54,904 bases of DNA from Actinomyces culturomici (GTDB lineage Bacteria; Actinomycetota; Actinomycetes; Actinomycetales; Actinomycetaceae). Position numbers and translations under genes: made by a program. The stretch covers positions 1,352,313 through 1,407,216 of the forward strand of contig NZ_LS991316.1 of NCBI RefSeq assembly GCF_900499005.1. Direction: 5' to 3'. Position 1 is the stretch's first letter. Every line of letters begins with the position of its first letter. Below the pieces are notes generated by a model. That model ran no database searches and had not been told where the DNA came from. It was given only the letters and a program-made list of their open reading frames with translations. Positions 1 to 14,241 of the stretch are shown here, one piece after another.

Positions 1-104
1 GCAGCGTCAGGTGGTTATGGCCGCCCGCCCCGCCCCCCGGGCCCACGCCACCGTCGCCCCCCCCCCGCTCGGCCCCCGCCCCGACCTCGTCGGGCCCTAT
101 CCTG

Positions 105-1376
105 GTGCGCATGACCGGACGACGACGGACGCGCTGGAGCGCGGACACCTGGAACATCGCGAAGAAGGCGGGCGTCGCGCTCGTCGCCGCGCAGGCGACC
201 GCGATCGTCGCCGTCCACACGATCGACCGGCTGCGCAAGCAGCGCGTGCCCGGCGGCCGTCACGGCTTCCCGACCCTCGCGCCCATCGACACCCCGATCG
301 CGCGCAACACCGTCCGCACCTACACCGAGGGGCACTCCCTCTACGCGGACATGCTCGAGGCGATCGAGACCGCGACCGACCACATCTACTTCGAGACCTT
401 CATCTGGCGATCGGACGAATGGGGGCAGCGCTTCAAGGACGCTCTCATCCAGGCGGCCGTGCGAGGCGTCGAGGTCTACTGCGTCTACGACGGCTTCGGC
501 GTCCTCAACCAGGACCCGCGCTTCTTCGCGTTCCCGGAGATCCCCCATCTGTGGGTGCGCCGCTTCCCCGCGATCCGCTCGGGCCTCTTCACACTCAATC
601 TGCGCAACACGGGGCAGGATCACCGCAAGATCCTCGCCGTCGACTCGCGGGTCGGATTCGTCGGCGGCTACAACATCGGTCTTCCCTTCGCCGACGAGTG
701 GCGCGACACGCACGTGCGCGTCGAGGGCGACTTTGTGTGGGAGCTCGAGAACGGCTTCATCGACTTCTGGAACCATTTCAAGCCCAAGCGCGCGCCCCGC
801 CTGCCCGACAGCGGCGCGAAGAAGTGGAACGCCGAGGTCACGGCCGCTTTCAACATGCCCCAGCGGATCCTCTACCCGATTCGCGGCATGTACATCGACG
901 CGATGGAGCGGGCGACCGACCGCATTCTCATCACGACCGCGTACTTCATCCCCGACAAGGAGATCCTCCAGGCGCTCGTCGCGGCGGCCCGTCGGGGCGT
1001 GCGCGTCCGGGTCCTCATCCCCGAGTACTCGAATCACATCCTCGCCGACTGGGTGGCGCGCCCCTACTACGGGACACTCCTGCGCGAGGGCATCGAGATC
1101 TGGCTCTACCAGCACGCGATGGTCCACTCGAAGACGATGACCGTCGACGGGAAGTGGTCGACGATCGGGACGGCGAACATCGACCGGCTCTCGATGCGCG
1201 GCAATCACGAGGTGAACATGCAGTTCCACTCGACCGAGCTCGCGGAGCGGATGGAGGAGATCTTCGCGAACGACCTCACGACCGCCCGCCGCCTCACGAT
1301 CGACGAGTGGGAGGGGCGCACGCTCCTCACGAAGGCGACGGAGCACCTCCTCCACCCCTTCGAGTTCATGGTCTGA
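105..1376 (+). CDS. cardiolipin synthase-like phospholipase D family protein
   Basis: A 423-residue protein with two phospholipase D (HKD) motifs, HRKILAVD near residue 173 and HSKTMTVDGKW near residue 341, each followed by a G-G/T-N-I segment. This tandem arrangement is that of cardiolipin synthases and related phosphatidyltransferases, which join phosphatidylglycerol units at the membrane. One hydrophobic stretch near residues 20-38 could anchor it; the two-helix N-terminus of the classical bacterial Cls is absent, so the short ClsB-like type is nearer. The GTG start at 105 is followed by an ATG at 111, and either could be used. It converges on ligA with only 34 bases between the two stops. 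Membership of the PLD superfamily is clear; the exact substrate is inferred. Confidence 0.85.
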   Translation: MRMTGRRRTRWSADTWNIAKKAGVALVAAQATAIVAVHTIDRLRKQRVPGGRHGFPTLAPIDTPIARNTVRTYTEGHSLYADMLEAIETATDHIYFETFIWRSDEWGQRFKDALIQAAVRGVEVYCVYDGFGVLNQDPRFFAFPEIPHLWVRRFPAIRSGLFTLNLRNTGQDHRKILAVDSRVGFVGGYNIGLPFADEWRDTHVRVEGDFVWELENGFIDFWNHFKPKRAPRLPDSGAKKWNAEVTAAFNMPQRILYPIRGMYIDAMERATDRILITTAYFIPDKEILQALVAAARRGVRVRVLIPEYSNHILADWVARPYYGTLLREGIEIWLYQHAMVHSKTMTVDGKWSTIGTANIDRLSMRGNHEVNMQFHSTELAERMEEIFANDLTTARRLTIDEWEGRTLLTKATEHLLHPFEFMV

Positions 1377-1410
1377 GTCCGCCGGGATCGACGAGGGCGG
1401 GGCCGGGCGC

Positions 1411-7337
<5,927 letters not shown>

Positions 7338-7493
7338 CGTGATGACTTGCACACCGCTCTTTCGCTCGGTTGTGCGCTGGCCCTCTTGCCCGACCTCGGC
7401 ATTTGCTCAACACTTGTCGATGGTGTTCGGACGTCACCGAATCGTCACGAACTGTTTACTTCGTTTTGTCGACACCACGAGGAGATGCGAACG

Positions 7494-7742
7494 ATGGATT
7501 GGCGCAGCAAGGCCGCCTGTCTCACTGTGGATCCGGAACTCTTCTTCCCCATCGGGAACACTGGTCCCGCCATCGCCCAGGCCGCCGAGGCCAAGGCCGT
7601 GTGCCACACGTGCTCTGTGGAGGCCGTTTGCCTTCAGTGGGCGCTCGAGAACAACCAGGATTCCGGAGTCTGGGGCGGAATGAGCGAGGAGGAGCGCCGC
7701 TCCCTCAAGCGCCGCGCCGCTCGTGCGCGCCGCGCCTCCTGA
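7494..7742 (+). CDS. whiB1: WhiB-family iron-sulfur transcription factor, WhiB1-like
   Basis: An 82-residue protein with the four WhiB cysteines (Cys9, Cys37, Cys40, Cys46 in VCHTCSVEAVC), which ligate a [4Fe-4S] cluster. It has the GVWGG turn (58-62) and a basic C-terminal tail (KRRAARARR) that contacts DNA. The start MDWRSKAACL and the NTGPA segment match WhiB1 closely. ATG 7494 was chosen because GAGGAG at 7479-7484 sits nine bases upstream; the ATG at 7485 directly abuts that site. In mycobacteria whiB1 (Rv3219) is next to pdtaS (Rv3220c). The same pairing is seen here, with a repeat array between the two genes. WhiB1 is known to be nitric-oxide sensitive and to bind the primary sigma factor. 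Confidence 0.93.
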   Translation: MDWRSKAACLTVDPELFFPIGNTGPAIAQAAEAKAVCHTCSVEAVCLQWALENNQDSGVWGGMSEEERRSLKRRAARARRAS

Positions 7743-7767
7743 ACCGGCTCTCGCGAAGAACGAGACG

Positions 7768-7797
7768 AACGGGGTCGACCTTCGGGTCGGCCCCGTT
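7768..7797 (+). terminator. rho-independent-type hairpin after whiB1
   Basis: A 13-bp stem starting AACGGGGTCGACC with a TTCG tetraloop and one mismatched position, beginning 26 bases after the whiB1 stop. No long T-run follows, which is usual for actinobacterial terminators. Confidence 0.75.
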
Positions 7798-7928
7798 CCG
7801 CGTTCTCGCACTCCCCTCCCGCTTCTCCCCCTCGCGGGGTCATGCGCCTTGGCCGGCGAGGTGGTCGGCTGACGAGGTCATGCGCCACTCCCCCGCGAGG
7901 TCATGCGCCGGGGTCCGTTCGCAGGCAA

Positions 7929-7986
7929 GCACATCCCCTCGACGCGCGAAGGTGATGCAGCTCTTCACAGTTGGGGGTGTAGGCGG
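7929..7986. repeat. dispersed intergenic repeat, left boundary of the 94-bp array
   Basis: Contains CCCTCGACGCGCGAAGGTGA, the same unit found at 44025 and at the IS30 insertion site (53595). It is followed by a 27-bp segment (7960-7986, starting GCTCTTCACAGTTGGG) that is repeated in inverted orientation at 8841-8867 with three differences. Confidence 0.7.
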
Positions 7987-8003
7987 TTGCCGATGCCCCG
8001 CAT

Positions 8004-8540
8004 GACCTACATCGCCGTCTCGGCGGGCTTCGCGGGCGGGGCGGGTCGTCGAGTGTGCGATCCAGGTGGCCTGACACCCGGAATCAGCCTCTCGCATGAC
8101 CTACATCGCCGTCTCGGCGGCCTTCACGGGCGGGGAAGGTCGTCGAGTGTGCGATCCAGGTGGCCTGACACCCGGAATCAGCCTCCCGCACGACCTACAT
8201 CGCCGTCTCGGCGGCCTTCACGGGCGGGGAAGGTCGTCGAGTGTGCGATCCAGGTGGCCTGACACCCGGAATCAGCCTCCCGCACGACCTACATCGCCGT
8301 CTCGGCGGCCTTCACGGGCAGGGAAGGTCGTCGAGTGTGCGATCCAGGTTGTTCCGTGCCCGGAATCAGCCTCCCGCATGACCTACATCGCCGTCTCGGC
8401 GGCCTTCACGGGCGGGGAAGGTCGTCGAGTGTGCGATCCAGGTGGCCTGACACCCGGAATCAGCCTCTCGCATGACCTGGATCGCCGTCTCGGCGTGCTT
8501 GGCGGGTGGGGAAGGTCGTCGAGTGTGCGATCCAGGTGAC
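8004..8540 (+). repeat. tandem array of six 94-bp palindromic elements
   Basis: Copies start at 8004, 8098, 8192, 8286, 8380 and 8474, giving an exact 94-base period; the last is truncated after about 65 bases. Each copy is a ~65-bp imperfect palindrome: the left arm is GACCTACATCGCCGTCTCGG or GACCTGGATCGC and the right arm is CGTCGAGTGTGCGATCCAGG. A ~29-bp spacer containing GGAATCAGCCT follows each palindrome. The same element occurs twice at 28841-28999 (inverted) and twice at 36124-36284, with the same 94-base period. No credible gene lies here: open frames on both strands simply track the repeat. Confidence 0.92.
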
Positions 8541-8956
8541 TCGCACGTGGAAGGAACGGAGTGCCGGGAGCCTGGAGGCCGCCACCTCACCCGGCGACGC
8601 CCCCAACTGGGAAGGACGGGTGATGCTCTCGTCGAAGGGATGCGTATTGACGCCTCACCCGCAGAAACGCACACAGTTTCTCCGTTGGCTCCGATGCTGC
8701 AGGGCTCTGATCTGTGCTTTCTTCCGAGAAGCCTGAGGTGGATCCTCCCAACGGGCCGAAACTATGTGCGGACTTGCAGTGGGGGGCGTCGGGGACGCCC
8801 CCAGCCCACGACTCCGCAATCGGCGGCCGGCCGGGATCCGCCGACTACACCCCAAACTGCGAAGAGCCGGTAATGCTCTCGATGAGGAGGCGGGAGAGAC
8901 GGGGGACGGAGAGACGGAGGACGGAGAGACGGGGGACGGAGAGACGGGAGAAGGGG
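8541..8956. repeat. gene-free stretch with dispersed repeats, a hairpin and a 15-bp tandem repeat
   Basis: At 8600-8637 and 8841-8885 there are two diverged copies of an element containing CCCAACTG-GAAG and GGTRATGCTCTCG. A perfect 9-bp hairpin GGGGGCGTC-GGG-GACGCCCCC lies at 8782-8802. From 8892 to 8950 there is a 15-bp tandem repeat, ACGGAGAGACGGGGG and close variants, ending just before the stop of the leftward kinase gene. I see no gene in this stretch. Confidence 0.75.
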
Positions 8957-10417
8957 TCAGTCGCCCTCGACGCGCATCTTCAGGGTGACGAGCGTGCCGC
9001 CCTCCGGGCGCAGCGACCAGTCGATCGTGCCTCCGAGCTCCCCGCGCACCATCTGCTGGACGATTTGCGTGCCGAGGCCGGTCATCGGGCTGCCGGGCTC
9101 GAACCCGACGCCGTCGTCGGCGACGGTGATGACGAGGGAGTCGCCCTCGCGGACGACGCCGACCTCGATCCGGCCGTCGCGCCCGGCGAGCCCGTGCTCG
9201 ACGGAGTTGGCGACGAGCTCGTTGAGGACCGTCGCGAGCGCCTGCGCCTGATCGGCAGGGATCGTCCCGAAGGAGCCGACGGTGACGACCTCGACGGCGT
9301 GCTCGGTCTGGGCGACCGCGCCGGCGAGGCGGAGGACGGACCGGGCGACCTCGTCGAAGTCGACGGTCTCGTCGACGTTCTGGGAGAGCGCGGCGTGCAC
9401 GGTGGCGATCGCCTGGACGCGGCGCTCGGCCTCGGCGAGGGCCTCCTTCACGCCCTCCTGGTCGGAGCGTCGGGCCTGGAGGCGGAGAAGCGCGGAGACC
9501 GTCTGGAGGTTGTTCTTCACGCGGTGGTGGATCTCGCGGATCGTCGCGTCCTTCGTCATGAGCTCCTGCTCGCGGCGGCGGACTTCGGAGATGTCGCGGG
9601 TGAGGATGACTGCGCCGAGGCGCTTGCGCCCGTCGACGAGGGGCAGGGCGCGCATCGTGATCGTCGAGGAGTGGGCGGCGATCTCGACGCGCCAGGAGGC
9701 GCGGCCCATAACGACGACGGGCATCGACTCCTCGATCATCGTGTCGTCTCCGATGACGTTCGTGACCTCCTGGGCGAGGATCTTCCCGCGCACGGCGGTG
9801 CGGATCCCGAGGCGCCGCAGGCAGGAGATCGCGTTCGGCGTCGTCTGGAGGACGCGGCCGTCCGCGTCGATGAGGAGGACCCCGTCGAGGACGCGGGGGA
9901 CGCCGTGGGCGGTGACGGTCGGCGTCGTGTCGTAGGGGTACTCGCCGCGCGTGATCATCTGGCAGAGCGTGTCGGCGGCGGCGACCGTCCACCCCTCGAA
10001 GCCGAGGGAGAGGCGCGGCGAGGAGAGGTTCGCCTCCCGGGTGACGACCGCGATGATCCGCCCGTCGTGGAGGACGGGGACGCAGGTCTCCATCATCGAG
10101 TACGTACCGGCCCAGTGGGCGCTCGGGGACTTCACGACCTGGCCGGTGGCGATCGCGCGCTTGAGCTCGACCTCGCGGGCGGCGGGCAGGTGGAGCCCGA
10201 TGATGTCGTCGACGTGGACGGTCGTCGAGGTCGCGGGCCGGCAGTGGGCGGCGGCGATGAAGCGGTCGTCGTCCGTCGGGAGCCAGAGGACGAGGTCGGC
10301 GGCGGCGAGGTCGGCGAGGACCTGCCAGTCCGCGAGCAGCAGGTGGAGCCACTCGATGTCCTTCTCGGACAGGGCGTTGTTCGACGCCTCCTCCGCCAAT
10401 TGCGTCAGGCTTCTCAT
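8957..10417 (-). CDS. pdtaS: PdtaS-like sensor histidine kinase (GAF-PAS-HisKA_2-HATPase)
   Basis: A 486-residue soluble histidine kinase with no membrane segments. An N-terminal GAF-like region (about 30-155) and a PAS-like region (about 165-280, GVLLIDADGRVLQTTPNA) are followed by a HisKA_2 dimerisation box REIHHRVKNNLQTVSALL, with the phospho-acceptor His at 297/298. The HATPase domain has the N-box NELVANSVEHG and G-box ADDGVGFEPG. This layout and length match mycobacterial PdtaS, which signals to the RNA-binding antiterminator PdtaR. Adjacency to whiB1 supports orthology. No pdtaR is in the window. ATG 10417 (MRSLTQLAEE) replaces a longer frame that lacks family similarity. The gene is divergent from the DUF2505 gene. 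Confidence 0.9.
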   Translation of the reverse strand: MRSLTQLAEEASNNALSEKDIEWLHLLLADWQVLADLAAADLVLWLPTDDDRFIAAAHCRPATSTTVHVDDIIGLHLPAAREVELKRAIATGQVVKSPSAHWAGTYSMMETCVPVLHDGRIIAVVTREANLSSPRLSLGFEGWTVAAADTLCQMITRGEYPYDTTPTVTAHGVPRVLDGVLLIDADGRVLQTTPNAISCLRRLGIRTAVRGKILAQEVTNVIGDDTMIEESMPVVVMGRASWRVEIAAHSSTITMRALPLVDGRKRLGAVILTRDISEVRRREQELMTKDATIREIHHRVKNNLQTVSALLRLQARRSDQEGVKEALAEAERRVQAIATVHAALSQNVDETVDFDEVARSVLRLAGAVAQTEHAVEVVTVGSFGTIPADQAQALATVLNELVANSVEHGLAGRDGRIEVGVVREGDSLVITVADDGVGFEPGSPMTGLGTQIVQQMVRGELGGTIDWSLRPEGGTLVTLKMRVEGD

Positions 10418-10483
10418 AGGATCACTGTAATGCGAGGACGCGGGCCCCGACCCCGCGCCCGTCCCGCCCACGATGGGAGCCCC

Positions 10484-10954
10484 ATGAAGTTCGCCGAGTC
10501 CCTCGAGTACCCGATGCCCCTCGATGTCCTTGAGGAGATGAGCCTCGATCCCGCGTTCGTCCGCTCGCGGTTCGCGCGTTTCTGCGATTCCCTCGACGTC
10601 GTCGTCGAGGGCCGGTCCGTCCGCGCGACGGGCGCGGTGAGCGACCGGCTGATCCCCCAGGCCGCCAGGGCCGTCGTCCGCGGCGAGGTGAGCGTGGAGT
10701 TCACCGAGGAGTGGAGCGGCGAGGGCGCGGCCAGGCGCGCGACCTCGCGGCTCGTCGCGAAGGGGGCGCCCGTCGAGGTCTCCCTCGCCTCGACCTTCTC
10801 GGGCGCGGAGACGACGAGCCGGAAGGTCGCGGGCGATCTGTCGGTGAAGATCCCCTTCTTCGGCGGAAAGCTCGAGAAGGAGGCCGTCGAGCGCGCCTCC
10901 CTCGTCCTCGCCGAGGAGACGCGCCTCGCCGCCGCGTGGCTGAAGGACCGCTGA
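10484..10954 (+). CDS. DUF2505 family protein
   Basis: A 156-residue protein starting MKFAESLEYPMPLDVLEEM, with a GGGAG ribosome site just upstream. The alternating beta/alpha pattern and the sequence SVEFTEEWSGEG ... KIPFFGGKLEKEAVERASLVLAEE resemble the DUF2505 family, a SRPBCC/START-like fold common in actinobacteria and of unknown function. It has no signal or membrane segment. It precedes the OsmC gene by 44 bases in the same direction and may be co-transcribed. The long open frame extending upstream of this ATG covers the antisense strand of the kinase gene and is not coding. Confidence 0.85.
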   Translation: MKFAESLEYPMPLDVLEEMSLDPAFVRSRFARFCDSLDVVVEGRSVRATGAVSDRLIPQAARAVVRGEVSVEFTEEWSGEGAARRATSRLVAKGAPVEVSLASTFSGAETTSRKVAGDLSVKIPFFGGKLEKEAVERASLVLAEETRLAAAWLKDR

Positions 10955-10998
10955 CGCCCCGCCGCGCCGAAGCGGCCCGAAACGAGGAGAATCGACGC

Positions 10999-11454
10999 AT
11001 GACTGAGAACGCGCAGACCCCCCAGACCCCCGCTCCCTCCCCCGCGCTCTTCCTTGAGCGCCAGGGCGTCCGCCAGTACGTCGCCCGCAACTCGCGCGGC
11101 GCCGAGGTCCTCGTCGGCGACGGCCCGGGCCGTTTCTCCCCCGGCGACTTGCTGAAGATCGCGCTCGCCGGCTGCAACGCGATGTCCTCGGACAAGCGCC
11201 TCGTCGACCGCCTCGGCCCCGAGTTCGCCCAGCTCATCGGCGTGTCCGGCGAGTACATCGACGGCGAGGACCGCTACGCCTCCTTCGAGGTCGAGCTCAT
11301 CCAGGACCTCTCCGGCGTCGACGTGGAGGAGCGCCCGAAGCTCCTCCACCGCGCCGAGGGCGCGATCGACCGCAATTGCACGATCGGGCACACGCTCACC
11401 CGCGGCGTCACCTACACGAAGACCTTCAACGACGAGCCGGCGGGCGAGGCCTGA
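10999..11454 (+). CDS. OsmC/Ohr family peroxide-stress protein
   Basis: A 151-residue protein with the two cysteines that define the OsmC family: Cys59 in LAGCNAMS and Cys127 in DRNCTIGHTL. OsmC/Ohr proteins reduce organic and inorganic hydroperoxides through this thiol pair in the cytoplasm. Ribosome site GAGGAGA lies eight bases before the ATG. The stop is followed after one base by the next ATG, so the two genes are almost certainly one operon. It resembles general OsmC more than Ohr, but the substrate cannot be assigned from sequence alone. Confidence 0.88.
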   Translation: MTENAQTPQTPAPSPALFLERQGVRQYVARNSRGAEVLVGDGPGRFSPGDLLKIALAGCNAMSSDKRLVDRLGPEFAQLIGVSGEYIDGEDRYASFEVELIQDLSGVDVEERPKLLHRAEGAIDRNCTIGHTLTRGVTYTKTFNDEPAGEA

Positions 11455-11455
11455 C

Positions 11456-12220
11456 ATGGGCGTCCGCGATCGCGCCGTGAAGACGTGGAATCAGGCGCTC
11501 AACGTCCCCTACGCCTCGACGGCGCGCTCCGCGCAGCGTCTGCGGGACCTCCATCCGAACGCGAGCCCCGCGGAGCTCGTCGAGATCGCGAATCGCCGCT
11601 TCTCCAAGCGGGTGGCGCGCGAGTCGGCGACCGTCGGCGCGGTGGCGGCGTGGCCGGGGGTCGGGACGGCGGTGAGCGCGGGCGCGTCCGGCGTGCAGCT
11701 CCTCGCCTTCGTGTCCGAAGCCGCGCACCACTGCCTCGTCGTCGCCCACCTCTACGGCCTCGACATGCGCGACCCCGCGAAGCGCACCGCCCTCGTCCTC
11801 GCGGCCCTCACCGGGCAGGAGGGCGCGGACGCGATCTCCCTGCAGGTGGGGGTCCAGGCGGTCTCGTGGTTCCGCTCGTCCTTCCTCAACGTCCGGACGG
11901 TGTCGGCGGAGCAGTTCAACAAGCTCATGCTCAAGTGGGTGAAGCGGCGTGCGGCGAAGTCTGCGGCGATGTCGACCGTCGGGCGCCTCGTCCCCTTCGG
12001 GATCGGCGCGGCGGTCGGTTGGGGCGTCGGAGTGGGCCTCGCGAAGACGACGGTCGAGGGGCTCGCCTTCGCCCTCGGCCCCGCGCCCGCCGCCTCCCAG
12101 GCGCCGCGGATCATCGACGTCGAGGTCGTGGGCGACGAGGCGGCCTCCGAGGCCTTCGCCCACATCATGCTTCCCTCGGGGGACGAGGGCGGGGCGGTGC
12201 GCCCCGAGTACGCGGAGTAA
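11456..12220 (+). CDS. hypothetical membrane-associated protein downstream of OsmC
   Basis: 254 residues, starting one base after the OsmC stop (translational coupling likely). The N-terminal part is helical and basic ([21 protein letters not shown]). Alanine/glycine-rich hydrophobic segments follow at about 62-90 ([28 protein letters not shown] is the core) and about 175-205 ([19 protein letters not shown]), so it probably inserts into the membrane. I do not recognise a characterised family; the overall look is EcsC-like, but this is weak. No catalytic motif is visible. Confidence 0.75.
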   Translation: MGVRDRAVKTWNQALNVPYASTARSAQRLRDLHPNASPAELVEIANRRFSKRVARESATVGAVAAWPGVGTAVSAGASGVQLLAFVSEAAHHCLVVAHLYGLDMRDPAKRTALVLAALTGQEGADAISLQVGVQAVSWFRSSFLNVRTVSAEQFNKLMLKWVKRRAAKSAAMSTVGRLVPFGIGAAVGWGVGVGLAKTTVEGLAFALGPAPAASQAPRIIDVEVVGDEAASEAFAHIMLPSGDEGGAVRPEYAE

Positions 12221-12263
12221 TGCAACCGCGGGCCGAGGTGCCCGCAGGGAGAGGTGGAGCCGA

Positions 12264-13067
12264 ATGGTCGAGATCGACCGTCAGTACGAGGACCTGCTCG
12301 CGCGGATCATGCGCGAGGGCACGCCGAAGGGCGACCGCACGGGCACGGGCACCCGCTCCGTGTTCGGCGCGCAGCTGCGCTACGACCTGTCGAGGGGCTT
12401 CCCGCTCATCACGACGAAGCGCGTCCACCTCAAGTCGGTCGTCGGCGAGCTCCTCTGGTTCCTCCGCGGCGATTCCAATGTCCACTGGCTCCAGGAGCAC
12501 GGGATCCGCATCTGGAACGAATGGGCGGACGAGGACGGGGAGCTCGGACCGGTCTACGGCGTCCAGTGGCGCAAGTGGCGCGCCGCGAACGGCGAGACGA
12601 TCGACCAGATCTCGAACGTTCTGGCGACGCTGAAGTCGAATCCGGATTCGCGCCGAATGGTCGTGTCGGCGTGGAACGTCGGCGAATTGCCGAAGATGGC
12701 GCTCGAGCCGTGCCACGCGTTCTTCCAGCTCTACGTCGCCGACGGGCGCCTCTCGCTCCAGCTCTACCAGCGCAGCGCCGACATGTTCCTCGGCGTCCCC
12801 TTCAACATCGCGTCGTACTCGCTGCTCGCGCACATGTTCGCCCAGCAGGCGGGCCTCGAGGTCGGCGACTTCATCTGGACGGGCGGCGACTGCCACATCT
12901 ACTCCAACCACGTCGAGCAGGTGACCGAGCAGCTCTCCCGCGAGCCCTACCCCTTCCCGAGGCTCGATCTCACGAAGGCCCCGTCGATGTTCGACTACGA
13001 CTTCGACGACGTCGTCGTCGAAGGGTACGAGCACCACCCGACGATCAAGGCGCAGGTCGCGGTATGA
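12264..13067 (+). CDS. thyA: thymidylate synthase
   Basis: Converts dUMP to dTMP with methylene-tetrahydrofolate. At 267 residues it is the standard bacterial ThyA length. Catalytic Cys150 is in LEPCHAFFQ. The arginine loop [12 protein letters not shown], the folate/dUMP-binding [17 protein letters not shown] and the terminal [11 protein letters not shown] ... IKAQVAV are all present. GGTGGAG lies upstream of the ATG. It overlaps the following dihydrofolate reductase gene by four bases (ATGA), the common thyA-folA operon, which couples dTMP synthesis to regeneration of the dihydrofolate it produces. Confidence 0.98.
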   Translation: MVEIDRQYEDLLARIMREGTPKGDRTGTGTRSVFGAQLRYDLSRGFPLITTKRVHLKSVVGELLWFLRGDSNVHWLQEHGIRIWNEWADEDGELGPVYGVQWRKWRAANGETIDQISNVLATLKSNPDSRRMVVSAWNVGELPKMALEPCHAFFQLYVADGRLSLQLYQRSADMFLGVPFNIASYSLLAHMFAQQAGLEVGDFIWTGGDCHIYSNHVEQVTEQLSREPYPFPRLDLTKAPSMFDYDFDDVVVEGYEHHPTIKAQVAV

Positions 13068-13597
13068 GCGCGCGCCTCGCGTCGATCTGGGCGGAGGATT
13101 CGGGCGGCCTCCTCGGTACGGGCACGGGCATGCTGTGGCACGTGCCCGCGGATTTCGCGCACTTCAAGGCGTCGACGATGGGAGCGCCGATCGTCATGGG
13201 CCGCCGTTCCTGGGAGTCCCTCGGGGGCGCGCTTCCGGGGCGGACGAACATCGTCGTCACGCGGACGCCGGGGTACGAAACCGAAGGCGGCGTCGTCGCG
13301 GCCTCGCTCGAGGAGGCCATCTCCCTCGCGCGCTCGATCGCGGATCGGGACGGTGCGCCCTTCGCGTGGATCACCGGTGGCGCCAAGATCTACGAGGAGA
13401 CGCTCGATCTCGTCGACGAGCTCGTCGTCACGACTCTCGACCTCGATGCGGCCCCGGCGGATCCGGACGCGCCGGTCGTGAGGGCGCCGAGGATCGATCC
13501 GGCGGTCTGGACGGTCGACGAGTCGCGTTCGGACTCCGACTGGCACGAGCGCTCGGGCGACGCGCGGTGGCGCGTCACCACCTACGTGCGGCGCTGA
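13064..13597 (+). CDS. folA: dihydrofolate reductase
   Basis: A 177-residue NADPH-dependent dihydrofolate reductase. The substrate region [17 protein letters not shown] has the conserved carboxylate Asp in PADFAHF. The cofactor motifs [24 protein letters not shown] and [13 protein letters not shown] follow the family order. It overlaps thyA by four bases, so the pair is translationally coupled. The [14 protein letters not shown] segment is where bacterial enzymes have GVIGxxxxxPW, so the tryptophan is kept but the preceding loop differs. It is the target of trimethoprim in other bacteria. Confidence 0.96.
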   Translation: MSARLASIWAEDSGGLLGTGTGMLWHVPADFAHFKASTMGAPIVMGRRSWESLGGALPGRTNIVVTRTPGYETEGGVVAASLEEAISLARSIADRDGAPFAWITGGAKIYEETLDLVDELVVTTLDLDAAPADPDAPVVRAPRIDPAVWTVDESRSDSDWHERSGDARWRVTTYVRR

Positions 13598-13661
13598 GAC
13601 TCGGCGCGGGCGCGTGGCGGCAGCCGACGGAGCGCTCGGCGAGGCGAGCGCCCCCTCAACG

Positions 13662-14114
13662 TCACGGCTGGAAACCGGATTCACTCGCCGCGCGGCGGCG
13701 GTCGTGGGCGTCCCCGTAGGCGTAGGGGTCGACCGGACGGTCCTTCCTCGCCATTGTCGCGACGACGAGGAGGTACGAGGAGACGATGAGCTCGCGCAGC
13801 TCCTCCTCCGGCAGACGCCGCGCCCCGCCCTCGTCGATCGCCTCCTCGGGGTCGGCGAGGACCGTCGCCCAGTGCGTCTTGTTCATGTGGTAGCCGGGGA
13901 TGACGTCGTCGTAGGCCTCGACGAGGGCGCGGCCCTCGCGCGGCTCGACTTTGACCGTGACCATTTGCGGGCCGGTCGACTCGGTCATGAGGAGGAAGAT
14001 CCTGCCCGCGACCTTGAAGACCTCCCAATCGGGGCCGAAGGGGAAGGTGAGTTCGGCGGCCGGGAGCTCGAAGGCGGTTTCGGTCGCGAGGCGGTGGAGT
14101 TCGTCGGGGCGCAC
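13662..14114 (-). CDS. MmcQ/YjbR family DNA-binding-fold protein
   Basis: A 150-residue protein of the MmcQ/YjbR (CyaY-like fold) family, recognised by FPFGPDWEVFKVAGRIFLLM, the central VTVKVEP strand and PGYHMNKTHWATV. The last two are hallmarks of the family. Its function is unknown; a double-wing DNA-binding fold has been suggested for the family. Start is a GTG at 14114 (VRPDELHRLATE), since the open frame further upstream is low-complexity and overlaps the divergent transporter gene. The MFS gene starts 127 bases away in the opposite direction. Confidence 0.85.
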   Translation of the reverse strand: MRPDELHRLATETAFELPAAELTFPFGPDWEVFKVAGRIFLLMTESTGPQMVTVKVEPREGRALVEAYDDVIPGYHMNKTHWATVLADPEEAIDEGGARRLPEEELRELIVSSYLLVVATMARKDRPVDPYAYGDAHDRRRAASESGFQP

Positions 14115-14241
14115 GGGCCCTCCCCTCGTCGTCGGCTCGGCGTTCGCCGATGGGGCGAGTATCCCACCGCTCCGCCCCGGCGGCCGCGCGGTCGGCGCCG
14201 GGCGGGGACGCGCCGCCTCGCGGGGCGAGTACGATCGCCGG

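Noticed and set aside
7400-7450. CRP/GlxR site upstream of whiB1
   Set aside because: GGTGTTCGGACGTCACC is only partly symmetric with a seven-base centre instead of six; too weak to call.
8004-8540. CRISPR array
   Set aside because: The period is regular, but units are 94 bp, the intervening sequences are almost identical between copies, and no cas genes are present.
8764-8988. Repetitive plus-strand ORF with ETGDGETEDGE pattern
   Set aside because: It only translates the 15-bp tandem repeat; no ribosome site or family support.
8714-10483. Plus-strand open frame running into the DUF2505 gene
   Set aside because: Antisense of the kinase gene; biased composition; the real start is the ATG at 10484 with its own ribosome site.
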